From positions 1-46,254 of the forward strand of contig NZ_LWUD01000007.1 of NCBI RefSeq assembly GCF_001654615.1: DNA of 46,254 bases, read 5' to 3'. Both the position numbers and the translations under genes were made by a program. Below the pieces are notes generated by a model that did no database searches, was not told the DNA's origin, and was given only the letters and a program-made list of their open reading frames with translations. Origin of the DNA: Ligilactobacillus aviarius. Lineage in GTDB: Bacteria; Bacillota; Bacilli; Lactobacillales; Lactobacillaceae. Shown here in pieces: positions 25,067 through 35,531 of the stretch (positions are counted from its first letter, which is position 1; each line of letters starts with the position of its first letter).

Positions 25067-27895
25067 TTACCGCTTCTTTAAAAGATCTTTTAAATATTTT
25101 CCCGTATAGCTTTGCGGGTTAGTGGCAACTTCTTCCGGCGTTCCCGTTGCAACAACCGTTCCGCCGCCTTCACCGCCTTCAGGGCCAAGATCGATCAAAT
25201 AATCGGCACTCTTAATGACGTCCAAATTGTGCTCGATCACTAATACCGTATTGCCTTTATCAACCAAACGTTGCAGTACTTTCAACAATCGATTGATGTC
25301 ATCTGAATGCAACCCGGTCGTTGGTTCATCAAGAATATAAAGTGTCTTTCCCGTAGCTTTCTTATGCAATTCTGAAGCCAACTTCATCCGTTGGGCTTCA
25401 CCGCCAGAAAGCGTCGTTGCTGACTGTCCCAATTGAACGTATCCTAAACCAACATCTGAAATCGTCTGCAATTTCCGCTTGATTTTTGGAATCGCATCGA
25501 AAAATTCAAGGGCTTCGTCAACTGTCATGTTCAAAACTTCCGCAATATTCTTCCCTTTATACTCAACTTCAAGAGTTTCCGAATTAAACCGGGAGCCATG
25601 ACATACCTCACAGTCAACATAAACGTCAGGTAAAAAGTTCATTTCGATCTTAATGATTCCATCGCCCTTGCACGTTTCACAACGTCCGCCCTTAACGTTA
25701 AAACTAAAGCGTCCTTTATTGTATCCGCGCATTTTAGCCTGATTTGTTTGGGCAAAAAGGCCGCGGATATCATCAAATACCCCAGTATACGTTGCGGGGT
25801 TGCTTCGCGGCGTCCGACCAATCGGCGACTGGTCAATGTTAATTACCTTATCAAGATTTTCAACCCCGGTAATTTTCGAGTACTTTCCTGGCTTATCGGT
25901 TGAATTATGATTGATTTTCTGAGCCAATACCCGTTCAAAAATTTGATTGACTAATGTTGATTTTCCTGAGCCAGAAACGCCAGTTACCGCGATAAACTTT
26001 CCCAGCGGAAATTCAACATCGATGTTCTTCAAATTATTTTCTGCAGCCCCATATAACTTAATTGATTTTCCATTTCCTTCACGCCGGGTTTCAGGAACGG
26101 GGATATATTTCTTTCCTGATAAATATTGGCCGGTCAATGAATTTTTGACCTTCATTACCTCTTGCGGCGTTCCGGCAGCCATTACCTGACCGCCATTTGC
26201 CCCTGCGCCAGGACCAATATCAATTAAGTAGTCGGCCGCCCGCATCGTATCTTCATCGTGTTCTACAACGATCAACGTATTGCCAAGATCACGCATCGAT
26301 TTTAACGACGCGATCAACCGGTCATTATCCCGCTGGTGCAGTCCGATTGATGGTTCGTCAAGCACATAGATAACTCCTGACAAGTTTGATCCGATCTGCG
26401 TTGCCAACCGGATCCGCTGCGCTTCACCCCCGGAAAGGGTTCGGGCTGACCGGCTAAGAGTCAAGTAGTCTAATCCGACATTTTTCAAGAATGTTAAGCG
26501 GTCATGCAACTCTTTCAAAATTGGCCGGGCAATCATTTCCTTTTGTTCACTAAACTTTTGCTTATCAAAAAATTCAAGGGCCTGATCAACCGGCAGATCT
26601 GAAACCTCGCCAATATGCATTCCATCGATTTTAACCGCCAATGCTTGCGGATTCAGCCGATACCCGTGACATGCCTTACATTCCTGACTGGTCATGTAAC
26701 GGCGCAAAATATTGCGGTTAAACATGCTATTCGTATCCCGGTACCGCCGTTCAATGTTCGGGATGACCCCTTCAAACGTCATATCGACATCGCGTTTGCT
26801 GCCAAAGTCATTTTCAAAGTGAAAGTGGAACTGTTTCGTTCCAGCACCATACAATAAGGTCTCCTTCTGCTTAGCCGTTAACTTGCTAAACGGTTTATCC
26901 ATCTTGATTTTCTTGGCTTTGCAAAATTGACTAAGCAATGAGTAGTAATACTTTGAACTATCCGGAGCCCACGGCGCAATTGCCCCTTCTTCAAGGGTTT
27001 TGCTTTTGTCCGGGACAACTAAATCAGGATCAACTTCAATTTTTTCACCAAGGCCATCACATTCTGGACAAGCCCCAAACGGCGCATTGAATGAAAATAG
27101 TCGCGGTTCAAGTTCCTTAATTGAAAAGCCGCAATACGGACATGCCAACTTTTCAGAAAACTGTAATACCTGGTCGCCAATCACATCAACGGCAACATAG
27201 CCATCCGTGAGTTTTAACGCCGCTTCAACCGAATCAAATAGCCGTGACCGGATTCCATCCTTGACAATGATCCGGTCAACAACAACTGAAATCGAATGTT
27301 TTTTATTTTTATCAAGTTCAATTTCATCACCGATTTCATGCATTTCGCCATCAATAATGACCCGGACAAAACCAGCCCGTTGAATTTTTTTCAAAACTTC
27401 CTTATGCTGGCCCTTTTTATCCTGGACAACCGGCGCCAAAATCTGAATTTTTGACCGTTCGGGAAGTGCTAAAATTTGATCAACGATCTGTTGCGGTGAT
27501 TGACTGGTAATTTGATGACCGTCATTCGGGCAAATCGGTGTTCCAACCCGCGCCCACAAAAGCCGCAGGTAGTCGGTAATCTCAGTAACCGTTCCAACCG
27601 TTGACCGCGGATTTTTCGACGTTGTCTTCTGGTTAATTGAAATTGCCGGTGACAGTCCATCAATCGAATCGACATCCGGCTTCTCCATCTGCCCTAAAAA
27701 TTGCCGGGCGTATGATGATAAACTTTCAACATACCGGCGCTGCCCTTCAGCATACAACGTATCAAATGCCAGCGAACTCTTTCCGGAGCCAGATAAACCA
27801 GTAATAACAACTAATTTATTTTTGGGGATTGTCACATCAATGTTTTTCAAATTATGCGCGCGTGCGCCATGAATTTCAATTTGATCCTTTGCCAC
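25067..27895 (-). CDS. uvrA: Excinuclease ABC subunit A
   Basis: UvrA recognises DNA damage with UvrB and starts nucleotide excision repair. The 942-residue protein has two ABC ATPase modules, with Walker [10 protein letters not shown] (about residues 33-41) and GVSGSGKST (about 641-649) and signature motifs TLSGGEAQR in each. Zinc-binding Cys pairs are present: CPYCGF with CPECDG, CKACHG, and CETCKG with CEVCHG. The GTG start has AAGGAGG eight bases upstream. It follows uvrB by 15 bases in one operon. Confidence 0.98.
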   Translation of the reverse strand: MAKDQIEIHGARAHNLKNIDVTIPKNKLVVITGLSGSGKSSLAFDTLYAEGQRRYVESLSSYARQFLGQMEKPDVDSIDGLSPAISINQKTTSKNPRSTVGTVTEITDYLRLLWARVGTPICPNDGHQITSQSPQQIVDQILALPERSKIQILAPVVQDKKGQHKEVLKKIQRAGFVRVIIDGEMHEIGDEIELDKNKKHSISVVVDRIIVKDGIRSRLFDSVEAALKLTDGYVAVDVIGDQVLQFSEKLACPYCGFSIKELEPRLFSFNAPFGACPECDGLGEKIEVDPDLVVPDKSKTLEEGAIAPWAPDSSKYYYSLLSQFCKAKKIKMDKPFSKLTAKQKETLLYGAGTKQFHFHFENDFGSKRDVDMTFEGVIPNIERRYRDTNSMFNRNILRRYMTSQECKACHGYRLNPQALAVKIDGMHIGEVSDLPVDQALEFFDKQKFSEQKEMIARPILKELHDRLTFLKNVGLDYLTLSRSARTLSGGEAQRIRLATQIGSNLSGVIYVLDEPSIGLHQRDNDRLIASLKSMRDLGNTLIVVEHDEDTMRAADYLIDIGPGAGANGGQVMAAGTPQEVMKVKNSLTGQYLSGKKYIPVPETRREGNGKSIKLYGAAENNLKNIDVEFPLGKFIAVTGVSGSGKSTLVNQIFERVLAQKINHNSTDKPGKYSKITGVENLDKVINIDQSPIGRTPRSNPATYTGVFDDIRGLFAQTNQAKMRGYNKGRFSFNVKGGRCETCKGDGIIKIEMNFLPDVYVDCEVCHGSRFNSETLEVEYKGKNIAEVLNMTVDEALEFFDAIPKIKRKLQTISDVGLGYVQLGQSATTLSGGEAQRMKLASELHKKATGKTLYILDEPTTGLHSDDINRLLKVLQRLVDKGNTVLVIEHNLDVIKSADYLIDLGPEGGEGGGTVVATGTPEEVATNPQSYTGKYLKDLLKKR

Positions 27896-27910
27896 GTCAA
27901 TTCCTCCTTC

Positions 27911-29914
27911 TTACCCAATTTCAGCTTCTAATTCGAGAATCGTATCCCGAAGTGAAGCTGCTTCTTCAAATTTCAAGTCTTTGGCCGCCTGTTTCATTTG
28001 GGTCTTCAGCCGGTCGATCATTTCTTTTTGTTCGGCCTTGGTCATCTTGCTGAATTCAACTTCGTCACTTGCCAAATCTTCAGTTTCCTTATCTGGATTA
28101 TCAAGCACTGAGATCTGGTCCCGAATATCTTTTTTGATTGTCTTCGGTGTGATGTGGTGCTTTCGGTTATATTCTTCCTGGATGTGGCGCCGCCGTTTCG
28201 TTTCATCGATCGCCGCCTGCATTGAATCCGTAATTTCATCGGCATACATAATTACATGCCCGTTAACGTTCCGGGCAGCCCGCCCGATCGTTTGGATCAA
28301 TGACCGTTCATTGCGCAAAAAGCCTTCCTTATCTGCGTCCAAAATCGCAACCAGTGATACTTCCGGCACATCGATTCCTTCCCGCAAAAGATTGATTCCA
28401 ACAAGCACATCAAACTTACCGAGCCGCAAATCGCGAATAATCTTCGTTCGTTCAAGCGTTTTAATGTCGGAGTGCAAGTATTTGACCTTAATTCCAAGTT
28501 CCTTGAAATAATCCGTGAGATCCTCCGCCATCTTTTTCGTCAACGTTGTTACAAAAACCCGTTCATGCCGTTCGACCCGCTTATTGATTTCGCCAACAAG
28601 GTCATCCATTTGACCCATGACTGGGCGAACTTCGATTTCAGGGTCAAGTAACCCGGTTGGCCGAATGATCTGTTCAACGACATGATCGGTTTGTTCCTTT
28701 TCGTATGGTCCCGGAGTCGCTGACATGTAAATGATTTGATGAACATGCTTTTCAAATTCTTCAAGCTTTAGCGGTCGGTTGTCAAGCGCACTTGGAAGCC
28801 GAAAACCATAATCGATCAGCATTTGTTTCCGCGAAATATCCGCATGATACATTCCCCGAACCTGCGGCATTGTAACGTGTGATTCATCAACGACAATCAG
28901 AAAGTCTTTCGGGAAGAAATCCAACAACGTATATGGCGGTTCACCTGGTTTACGCCCATCCATATGCCGGGAATAATTTTCAATTCCTGACGTATAACCC
29001 ATTTCCTTTAACATTTCAATGTCATACGTTGTCCGTTGCTTTAACCGTTCTTCTTCAAGCAGTTTTCCTTGAGAATGCAATTCCTTTAACCGGTCGTCAA
29101 GTTCATGCTGAATCCCGTCAATTGCTCGTTCAAGCTGGTCATCATTCGTCATGAAGTGGGTTGCTGGGAAAATTGCAACGTGATTCCGGTCACCAAAAAC
29201 TTCACCAGTCAACGGATCGATTTCCCGAATTCGGTCAATTTCATCCCCGAAAAATTCAACCCGCAGTGCCCGCTCATCATGTGAAGCGGGAAAAATTTCA
29301 ACGACATCACCATGAACACGGAACCGACCCCGTTGGAAGTCAATATCATTGCGTTCGTATTGAATATCAACCAATGATTGTAATAACTTGTCACGTTCGA
29401 TTTCTTGGCCAACTCGAAGTGAAATCGTGTGCTTTTGATATTCAAACGGGCTCCCTAATCCAAAAATCGATGAGACTGATGCAACAACGATCACGTCGTT
29501 ACGTTCCAACAAAGCACTTGTTGCCGAGTGCCGCAATTTATCAATTTCGTCATTAATGCTTGAATCCTTTTCAATGTACGTGTCACTAGAAGGTACATAT
29601 GCTTCTGGTTGATAAAAATCATAATAACTAACAAAGTATTCAACCGCATTATGCGGGAAAAACTCTTTTAACTCGCCGTAAAGCTGTCCCGCTAATGTTT
29701 TATTGTGAGCAAGGACCAACGTTGGCTTGTTATTATTTTTAATTACATTCGCAATCGTAAATGTTTTCCCTGTTCCAGTCGCTCCAAGCAAAATTTGAGA
29801 TTTTTCACCCTTTTTCAATCCTTCTGTAAGTTCTTGGATTGCTTGTGGTTGGTCGCCAGTTGGTTTATATGGGGCAACCAAATCAAATTTTCGATCTGCT
29901 TGTCGTTCAATCAT
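27911..29914 (-). CDS. uvrB: Excinuclease ABC subunit B
   Basis: UvrB is the damage-verifying helicase-like subunit that recruits UvrC. The 667-residue protein shows Walker [11 protein letters not shown], the beta-hairpin region [20 protein letters not shown], the DESH box VVDESHVT, helicase motif [11 protein letters not shown], and a C-terminal UVR domain ([20 protein letters not shown]) that contacts UvrC. I start at the ATG at 29912-29914, which has AAGGAG seven bases upstream. The ATG two codons earlier is only one base from it. A LexA-type box upstream points to SOS control of uvrBA. Confidence 0.98.
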   Translation of the reverse strand: MIERQADRKFDLVAPYKPTGDQPQAIQELTEGLKKGEKSQILLGATGTGKTFTIANVIKNNNKPTLVLAHNKTLAGQLYGELKEFFPHNAVEYFVSYYDFYQPEAYVPSSDTYIEKDSSINDEIDKLRHSATSALLERNDVIVVASVSSIFGLGSPFEYQKHTISLRVGQEIERDKLLQSLVDIQYERNDIDFQRGRFRVHGDVVEIFPASHDERALRVEFFGDEIDRIREIDPLTGEVFGDRNHVAIFPATHFMTNDDQLERAIDGIQHELDDRLKELHSQGKLLEEERLKQRTTYDIEMLKEMGYTSGIENYSRHMDGRKPGEPPYTLLDFFPKDFLIVVDESHVTMPQVRGMYHADISRKQMLIDYGFRLPSALDNRPLKLEEFEKHVHQIIYMSATPGPYEKEQTDHVVEQIIRPTGLLDPEIEVRPVMGQMDDLVGEINKRVERHERVFVTTLTKKMAEDLTDYFKELGIKVKYLHSDIKTLERTKIIRDLRLGKFDVLVGINLLREGIDVPEVSLVAILDADKEGFLRNERSLIQTIGRAARNVNGHVIMYADEITDSMQAAIDETKRRRHIQEEYNRKHHITPKTIKKDIRDQISVLDNPDKETEDLASDEVEFSKMTKAEQKEMIDRLKTQMKQAAKDLKFEEAASLRDTILELEAEIG

Positions 29915-29949
29915 TTTCATTCTCCTTTCTCAATCAGATTGTTATCAAT

Positions 29950-29975
29950 ATTTTATCATAACGAACATATTTTCG
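29950..29975 (-). promoter_or_regulatory. uvrBA promoter region with LexA/SOS box
   Basis: CGAACATATTTTCG at 29962-29975 fits the Gram-positive LexA box CGAAC-N4-GTTCG with one mismatch. It lies directly upstream of an extended -10 (minus strand TGATAAAAT, 29950-29958), where LexA would block RNA polymerase. No standard -35 is clear. Confidence 0.72.
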
Positions 29976-30003
29976 CATTTTCAAAAACTTAATTTCGGCA
30001 AGC

Positions 30004-30029
30004 AAAAAGGCTGGAAATCCACCAGCCTT
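30004..30029 (-). terminator. Intrinsic terminator after pgcA
   Basis: On the minus strand AAGGCTGG and CCAGCCTT pair around a seven-base loop, followed by TTT. It lies about 27 bases past the pgcA stop. Confidence 0.82.
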
Positions 30030-30056
30030 AAATGCTTTTCTATTCAATTGATTCGA

Positions 30057-31784
30057 TTAGCCTTTAACAAATGCCATCACTGTATCTTCAAATTGTTGCC
30101 GTTTAGCAAATGCTTCATCTTGTGAATCAGCTTGCGTTCCAATGTAGAACTTGATCTTCGGTTCCGTTCCTGAAGGCCGAACAGCAATCCAAGTTCCATC
30201 TTCAAGTAAGTACTTCAATACGTTTGACTTTGGAATATTGATTTCTTCAACTGTTCCGTCAGCATTCGTTTTCGTTGACTTTTCAAAGTCTTCTAAGGCA
30301 ACGACCTTGTAACCAGCAAATTCCTTTGGTGATTCTTCACGGAACTTCGTCATCAAGTCTTCAATTTCCTTGGCACCTTCAACGCCATCAAACGTTAATG
30401 CAATTGTCTTTTCAGCGAAGTAACCATACTTCTTGAAGAGTTCTTGCAAACCATCATAAAGGTTCATGCCTTGCTTCTTGTAGAAGGCAGCAACTTCGGC
30501 AAGCATTACCAATGATTGGATGGCATCTTTATCACGAACGAATGGACGAATCAAATAGCCGTAACTTTCTTCGAACCCAAACATGAATGTGTGTGAACCG
30601 TCAGCTTCAAAATTCTTAATTTGTTCAGCAATAAACTTAAAGCCTGTTAAAACGTTGATCATCTTAACGTTAAAGTTGGCAGCGACCTTCGTTGCAAATT
30701 CGCTTGAAACGATTGACTTTACAGCCACTGCATTGGCTGGCAATGTGCCGGCATCTTTCCGCGCAGTCAAAATGTAGTTCAAGAGAATAGCCGCAATTTG
30801 GTTTCCGGTCAATAACTTGTATTCTCCGTCTGGTTGACGAACAGCAGCTCCTAAACGGTCAGCATCTGGATCAACCCCAATTAATAAGTCAGCGCCTTCT
30901 TTTTTACCAAGTTCAATTGCTAAATCAAAGGCAGCTGGATCTTCAGGGTTCGGCTTCTTAACGGTTGAAAATTCTGGATCTGGTTCAGCTTGTTGAGGAA
31001 CCATCGTAAAGTTTTCAAAACCAGCTTGCTTCAAAGCCTTTTCCCCTAACATTGCTCCTGTTCCGTGAAGTGGTGTAAAGATCAACTTCATTGTTTTGCC
31101 TTCTTCAGCAACTAATTCATGGTTGATCGTTACTTGGTTAACTTCTTCTAAGTATGCCTTATCAACTTCGTCACCGATGATCTTAAGGGTGCCGTCTTCG
31201 ATCAAGGCATCCTTATCAGCAACTTTAACACCGAAAATATCCTTAACTTGACGGATATACTTGGTGATCATATCTGATTCCTTCGGTGGCATTTGTGCCC
31301 CGTCTTCACCGTAGATCTTGTATCCATTGTATTGCTTTGGATTATGACTTGCAGTGATCATAATTCCAGCGTATGTATGTAAATGACGAACTGTAAATGA
31401 AAGTTCTGGAGTTGGACGTAAGCTTTCAAAAACAAATGTTGGAATTCCATGAGCCCCTAAAACCCGGGCAGCATCAAACGCAAATTCTTGTGAATGGTGC
31501 CGTGAATCATAACTGATTGCAACCCCGCGTTGCTTAGTTTCATCATCAAGGGTGTCCATGAAGGTTGCAAGGCCTTCAGTTGCTTGCCGAACCGTATAAA
31601 TGTTCATCCGGTTGATTCCAACCCCTAAAACGCCCCGCATTCCAGCAGTTCCAAATGAAAGAGGTTCATAAAACGCATCTTCTAATGCTTCTTGATTATC
31701 TGCTAATTGACCTAATTCAGCCTTTAAATCAGCTGCTAATTCAGGATTATCTTTCCATGTTTGATAGTTTTCTTCCCAACTCAT
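30057..31784 (-). CDS. pgcA: Alpha-phosphoglucomutase
   Basis: This enzyme interconverts glucose 1-phosphate and glucose 6-phosphate, feeding UDP-glucose for glycolipid and teichoic acid synthesis. The 575-residue phosphohexomutase has the four family motifs: active-site serine loop ITASHNPKQYNGYK (about residues 140-153), metal loop GVDPDADRLG near 300, sugar loop FGFEESYGYL near 400 and phosphate loop RPSGTEPKIKFY near 535. The start is the ATG at 31782-31784 (protein begins MSWEENY), behind GGAAGGTG. An upstream in-frame ATG lacks a ribosome site. It is a single-gene unit with a terminator. Confidence 0.95.
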   Translation of the reverse strand: MSWEENYQTWKDNPELAADLKAELGQLADNQEALEDAFYEPLSFGTAGMRGVLGVGINRMNIYTVRQATEGLATFMDTLDDETKQRGVAISYDSRHHSQEFAFDAARVLGAHGIPTFVFESLRPTPELSFTVRHLHTYAGIMITASHNPKQYNGYKIYGEDGAQMPPKESDMITKYIRQVKDIFGVKVADKDALIEDGTLKIIGDEVDKAYLEEVNQVTINHELVAEEGKTMKLIFTPLHGTGAMLGEKALKQAGFENFTMVPQQAEPDPEFSTVKKPNPEDPAAFDLAIELGKKEGADLLIGVDPDADRLGAAVRQPDGEYKLLTGNQIAAILLNYILTARKDAGTLPANAVAVKSIVSSEFATKVAANFNVKMINVLTGFKFIAEQIKNFEADGSHTFMFGFEESYGYLIRPFVRDKDAIQSLVMLAEVAAFYKKQGMNLYDGLQELFKKYGYFAEKTIALTFDGVEGAKEIEDLMTKFREESPKEFAGYKVVALEDFEKSTKTNADGTVEEINIPKSNVLKYLLEDGTWIAVRPSGTEPKIKFYIGTQADSQDEAFAKRQQFEDTVMAFVKG

Positions 31785-31858
31785 TAATATCACCTTCCTA
31801 AATATCACTTTAATTTTACTATAAAAGCGTTTTTATCGTAACTATTTTTGATTAAATT

Positions 31859-32692
31859 CTATCTTTTAATTGCATCTTGGTCTAAATACCATGGCTGATC
31901 AGCTTTCCGCCGCCGCACGATCCAGATTGCCAATGCACTAAAGAAGAAAATAAATGACAGCCATTGTGAAACCCGAAGCGGCCCAAGCATCAAACTATCA
32001 GTCCGCATTCCTTCAATAAAGAACCGGCCGAATGAGTACCACATTACGTACGTTAAAAAGACTTCGCCGCGTTTAAACAGCTGTTTCCGATAACGCAATG
32101 CCATCAACAAAATGAATCCGGCAATATCCCATACTGACTCATACAAAAATGTCGGTTGGTAGTACGTCCCGTTAATGCACATTTGCTGAACAATAAAATG
32201 CGGTAAGTGCAATGTATTCTGCAAAAATGCAAACGACGTCGCAACCCCATGAGCTTCTTGGTTAACAAAGTTGCCCCACCGGCCAATTCCTTGAGCCATG
32301 ATTACGGTTGGCGCAACAATGTCTAAGAACTCCCATGCTGAGATTCCCCGGTGCTTGCAAAAGATGATCAACGTAATTGCCGCCCCGATCAGTCCGCCGT
32401 AAATCGCAATTCCGCCATCCCAAATCCGATAAATCATTTCGGGGTTCGCTGAATAGTATTGCCATTGAAAAACAACGTAGTAGATTCGGGCACAAATAAT
32501 TGAAATCGGTAACCCAATAATCAAATAATCATAAATGTTTTCTTCATCAAGTCCGCGGCGATTTCCTTCCCGAACTGATAAAATAACCGCAAGTAAAACA
32601 CCGGTTGCGATAATAATTCCATACCAGTGAACCATGATTGGCCCAATTGTAAATGCAATTCGATTAATAATTGCTGTTGCTGCAATATTCAA
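31859..32692 (-). CDS. lgt: Prolipoprotein diacylglyceryl transferase
   Basis: Lgt attaches diacylglycerol to the lipobox cysteine of prelipoproteins, the first step in lipoprotein maturation at the membrane. The 277-residue protein has about seven membrane segments and the family signature GRWGNFVNQEAHG (about residues 136-148). HWYGIIIATG near the start and SFGRFFIEGMR near the C-terminus are also conserved. The start is a TTG with GAGAGATGG upstream. It follows hprK by 15 bases, the usual Firmicutes pair hprK-lgt. A probable Lit transacylase acting later on the same lipoproteins is encoded at 3073-3726. Confidence 0.96.
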   Translation of the reverse strand: MNIAATAIINRIAFTIGPIMVHWYGIIIATGVLLAVILSVREGNRRGLDEENIYDYLIIGLPISIICARIYYVVFQWQYYSANPEMIYRIWDGGIAIYGGLIGAAITLIIFCKHRGISAWEFLDIVAPTVIMAQGIGRWGNFVNQEAHGVATSFAFLQNTLHLPHFIVQQMCINGTYYQPTFLYESVWDIAGFILLMALRYRKQLFKRGEVFLTYVMWYSFGRFFIEGMRTDSLMLGPLRVSQWLSFIFFFSALAIWIVRRRKADQPWYLDQDAIKR

Positions 32693-32707
32693 AATTTTCC
32701 ATCTCTC

Positions 32708-33646
32708 TTATTTATTCTGAGTTGAATTTTCCTTAATCAAGTTATTTAAGTTTTCATCAAAAGTCTTCGTAGCATCGTAACCCATTGTCTTTGCCCGGTA
32801 ATTCATTGCCGCTGCTTCAACAATAATGGCCATGTTCCGTCCAACTTTAACTGGAATCGTGATCTTTGGAATCTTGATCCCGAGCAACTCTTGTTCTTCT
32901 TCGCCGCTGCCTAAACGATCGAACTGTTTATCCTTACTCCAATTTTCAAGGTGAACGATCAGTGAAATATGGGCATGCGTCCGAACAGCTCCTGCCCCAT
33001 ATAAATTCATGACGTCGATGATCCCTACTCCACGAATCTCAAGTAAGTGAGCCAAGATTTTCGGCGGTTCACCGTAAACCGTAAATTCATCCTTCTTATA
33101 AACTTCAACCCGATCATCGGCAATCAACCGGTGACCGCGTTTGATCAAGTCAAGGGCCGTTTCAGATTTCCCGACTCCGGAATCCCCGGTGATCAGAACC
33201 CCTAACCCATAAATATCAACTAAAACGCCATGAAGCGATTGCCGTTCTGCCAGTTGACCTTGCAAATAATACGTGATCCTTGAAGCAATCCGCGAAGTTG
33301 ACGACTTCGTTCCCAAAATCGGGATATTCTTTTCCGCCGCTGCAGTTGCCATACTTTCGGGAACCGGTAATGACCGTGAAACAACCAGGCATGGCGTTTC
33401 ATCAGTACATAACTGCCGCATAACTTTAAGTTGATTTTCAGGAGTCAACCGTTGTGAAAATGAAATTTCCGTCATTCCGAAAAGCTGAACCCGTTCAGCC
33501 GGGTAGTAATCAAAGTATCCCGTCAATTCCAATCCTGGACGAGACATATCATCGGTTTTAATTAGCCGTTTATCGAGGTATTCTTGCCCTGAATACACGG
33601 TCAATCCGCATGCATCAGCTAACTGTTTGACTGTTACACTTCGCAT
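32708..33646 (-). CDS. hprK: HPr kinase/phosphorylase
   Basis: HprK phosphorylates HPr on Ser46 when glycolytic intermediates are high and removes the phosphate when they are low. HPr-Ser-P is the co-regulator of CcpA (gene at 11882-12886). The protein has an N-terminal domain, the HGVLVDIYGLGVLI strand, Walker A GDSGVGKS (about residues 154-161), DDRVEVY and the HprK signature EIRGVGIIDVMNLYGAGAVR. I prefer the second ATG (33644-33646), which has TGAGGA six bases upstream, giving 312 residues. Lgt follows in the same operon. Confidence 0.96.
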   Translation of the reverse strand: MRSVTVKQLADACGLTVYSGQEYLDKRLIKTDDMSRPGLELTGYFDYYPAERVQLFGMTEISFSQRLTPENQLKVMRQLCTDETPCLVVSRSLPVPESMATAAAEKNIPILGTKSSTSRIASRITYYLQGQLAERQSLHGVLVDIYGLGVLITGDSGVGKSETALDLIKRGHRLIADDRVEVYKKDEFTVYGEPPKILAHLLEIRGVGIIDVMNLYGAGAVRTHAHISLIVHLENWSKDKQFDRLGSGEEEQELLGIKIPKITIPVKVGRNMAIIVEAAAMNYRAKTMGYDATKTFDENLNNLIKENSTQNK

Positions 33647-33684
33647 CCTCATTCCTCATTTCTGAAAGCCTTTTTATCATTAAT

Positions 33685-33693
33685 ATTTTACCA
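33685..33693 (-). promoter_or_regulatory. Extended -10 of hprK-lgt
   Basis: The minus strand reads TGGTAAAAT about 40 bases before hprK, without a clear -35. No terminator follows the yvlD-type gene, so readthrough from upstream also remains possible. Confidence 0.5.
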
Positions 33694-33717
33694 TTAAATC
33701 TAATCAGTGCCGATTAA

Positions 33718-34062
33718 TTATTCAATAAAATGGTCGGAAACGATCATATTAACCACACTGATAATAATCGCCGTTACCAACGTTGCACCAAAACTGCTGA
33801 AGGCAAAATCCGGTTTAAGTGCCCATGAAGCAAGTTCAAGCATAAACGCGTTGATCACCACGTAAAACAAGCCGAACGTCAGTGCAGTGATCGGCAATGA
33901 CAGTAATACGATAATTGGTTTAACAAACCGGTTCAATAAACCAACAACCACTGCCGCGACAAATGCCATCCAAAGACTTGAAACGTGGAACATTGATGGA
34001 AAAAATCCTGCAATTGCAATAAAAATAAGCGTATCAAGAATTGCTTTTTTCCAGAATCCCAT
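33718..34062 (-). CDS. yvlD: YvlD-like membrane protein (phage holin superfamily 4_2)
   Basis: This 114-residue protein has four membrane segments and the conserved NRFVKPIIVLLSLPITALTFGLF stretch (in two parts, about residues 44-66) and LVVNA-like core. It is annotated widely as a phage holin family protein, but it is a chromosomal membrane protein of unknown role, called YvlD in Bacillus. It lies between the PspC-domain gene (YvlC-like) and hprK, as in Bacillus subtilis, where this cluster responds to envelope stress. Confidence 0.82.
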   Translation of the reverse strand: MGFWKKAILDTLIFIAIAGFFPSMFHVSSLWMAFVAAVVVGLLNRFVKPIIVLLSLPITALTFGLFYVVINAFMLELASWALKPDFAFSSFGATLVTAIIISVVNMIVSDHFIE

Positions 34063-34076
34063 GAATGATTTCCCTT

Positions 34077-34403
34077 CTACTTCTTAATATCTTTTTCCTT
34101 AACGTCCCGAATAACTTTCCGTCCTTGATTATTCGGCCGTGCAGGACGATTTGTTGTTTGGTTTCCAAAAAAGGAACTAAAACTGTTGGCCGATTGGTTG
34201 GGATTAAGCGGCATTGCCAGGGCTAAAATAACATAAATGCCGACCGGCAAAATCGAAAGCCGGGCAAACATTGAACAAATCAAGCCAAAAATCAAGTAAC
34301 CAATTCGAATATACTTCGGATCAATCCCAAAATAATCCGCAAAACCGCCGCATACTCCAAATAAAATCCGATGATCGTTTGAACGGTAAAGTTTCTTTTT
34401 CAT
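34077..34403 (-). CDS. yvlC: PspC-domain protein (YvlC-like)
   Basis: The 108-residue protein begins with the PspC domain: KKKLYRSNDHRILFGVCGGFADYFGIDP, given here in short as residues 2-29, then a hydrophobic hairpin (about residues 31-66). A polar Asn/Ser/Arg-rich tail of 40 residues follows. PspC-type proteins sense or signal membrane stress. GGGAGG precedes the ATG. It forms a pair with the YvlD-like gene 14 bases downstream. Confidence 0.85.
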   Translation of the reverse strand: MKKKLYRSNDHRILFGVCGGFADYFGIDPKYIRIGYLIFGLICSMFARLSILPVGIYVILALAMPLNPNQSANSFSSFFGNQTTNRPARPNNQGRKVIRDVKEKDIKK

Positions 34404-34418
34404 TCAAATCCTCCCACT

Positions 34419-35519
34419 TTAATTCATCTTCCGAAATTGAACGATTCCAAGTTCATACGGTGAATCGTTATAAATTGCTCCTTCAGTGATCTTTAAATCA
34501 CCACTCATTGTCTTGACTTTCAAATGGCAATATGCCGAATCAAGTTGTAATGCTTCATAAAATTGATTTTCATTCGTTACTGGTTGATTGTTGCATGTCA
34601 AAATCACGTCGCCAGGATTAAGGCTCATTTTTGCAGCCGGGGTCCCCGGACGAATGGCAATTACCCGAATTCCTTCGCTTACTTCAATATACTGCGCCCG
34701 GTTTTTATTTACCTGTAAATAATGGTAAAGGTGAATTCCAACCGCCATCGCCAACATGATCATGATCCATAAAATTCCAAAATGCGGCAATAACCATGCG
34801 CTAATTGTGAGGACAAAGGCCCCCGCTGCCAAAACTAAATTTTGTTTTTGCACCGTTTGCATTCGAGCTTCAATTTGTTCACCGCGAATCCGGCCTGCAC
34901 TGCCGACAAAAAACGGTAGGATCAACAAACTGAAATGAACTTCGCCAAAATGGATCAACGGCAAAAAATGGAATAGCTTTTCCATTAAAGTCCCTGGAAT
35001 ATAAATCATTAATGGCAAAACCGTAAACTCGCTCCAACGATAAACCGCCAAGCGCCGTTTCCGCCGATTCTGCTTGATCTGCGGCGTAAACCAGACTGCA
35101 TTTTCGCCGTGGGTCAATCGGCCTTTAACAAGGTAATTGAATCCCAATAACAATAAAACTACCGGTAAAATTGCTGGTTGCCGAAGAACTGCTAGAATTC
35201 CTAAAATGTAAAGCGGAACGGCACTTAGATCAATGCGGGATATGCAAAGAACGGCCACCGCCGCTAAAATTTCGTATAGAACGATTGCTTTCAGCGGTAA
35301 GTAACAGCCAATGATCAAACTGATCAGCGAACCGCTAACTCCCCATAAAATTCCCTTCTTAATAAAATGGCGAATTTCAAAGCAATCCTTATTCAACGCA
35401 ATTTTAAAGTTTCGCCGGTCACTGCGAATTCGAAGCGCGTAACAAACGCCCGTCCATAAAATTCCCAACCACAATAATGGTTGAATCAAAAATGTTCCAA
35501 TTAATTTTAAAAATTCCAT
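34419..35519 (-). CDS. minJ: MinJ-like membrane protein with C-terminal PDZ domain
   Basis: The 366-residue protein has about seven to eight membrane segments in its first 265 residues and a PDZ domain at the C-terminus (about 270-350: IEVSEGIRVIAIRPGTPAAK, LNPGDVILTCNNQPV). This is the layout of Bacillus MinJ, which links DivIVA to MinD at the division site. The gene neighbourhood (prfB upstream; yvlC, yvlD, hprK, lgt downstream, uvrBA nearby) matches the Bacillus region that holds minJ. The name is inferred from layout and synteny. It lies 12 bases after prfB. Confidence 0.65.
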   Translation of the reverse strand: MEFLKLIGTFLIQPLLWLGILWTGVCYALRIRSDRRNFKIALNKDCFEIRHFIKKGILWGVSGSLISLIIGCYLPLKAIVLYEILAAVAVLCISRIDLSAVPLYILGILAVLRQPAILPVVLLLLGFNYLVKGRLTHGENAVWFTPQIKQNRRKRRLAVYRWSEFTVLPLMIYIPGTLMEKLFHFLPLIHFGEVHFSLLILPFFVGSAGRIRGEQIEARMQTVQKQNLVLAAGAFVLTISAWLLPHFGILWIMIMLAMAVGIHLYHYLQVNKNRAQYIEVSEGIRVIAIRPGTPAAKMSLNPGDVILTCNNQPVTNENQFYEALQLDSAYCHLKVKTMSGDLKITEGAIYNDSPYELGIVQFRKMN

Positions 35520-35531
35520 TCATATCCCTCT

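Noticed and set aside
27981-28511. 176-codon plus-strand ORF
   Set aside because: It lies wholly opposite uvrB, has no ribosome site or family motif, and is a shadow of the uvrB frame.
29161-29556. 131-codon plus-strand ORF
   Set aside because: It is antisense to uvrB and rich in His/Gln typical of a shadow frame.
33718-34062. Phage remnant, from the holin-like name
   Set aside because: No other phage genes are near. The yvlC-yvlD-hprK-lgt order is a normal chromosomal one.
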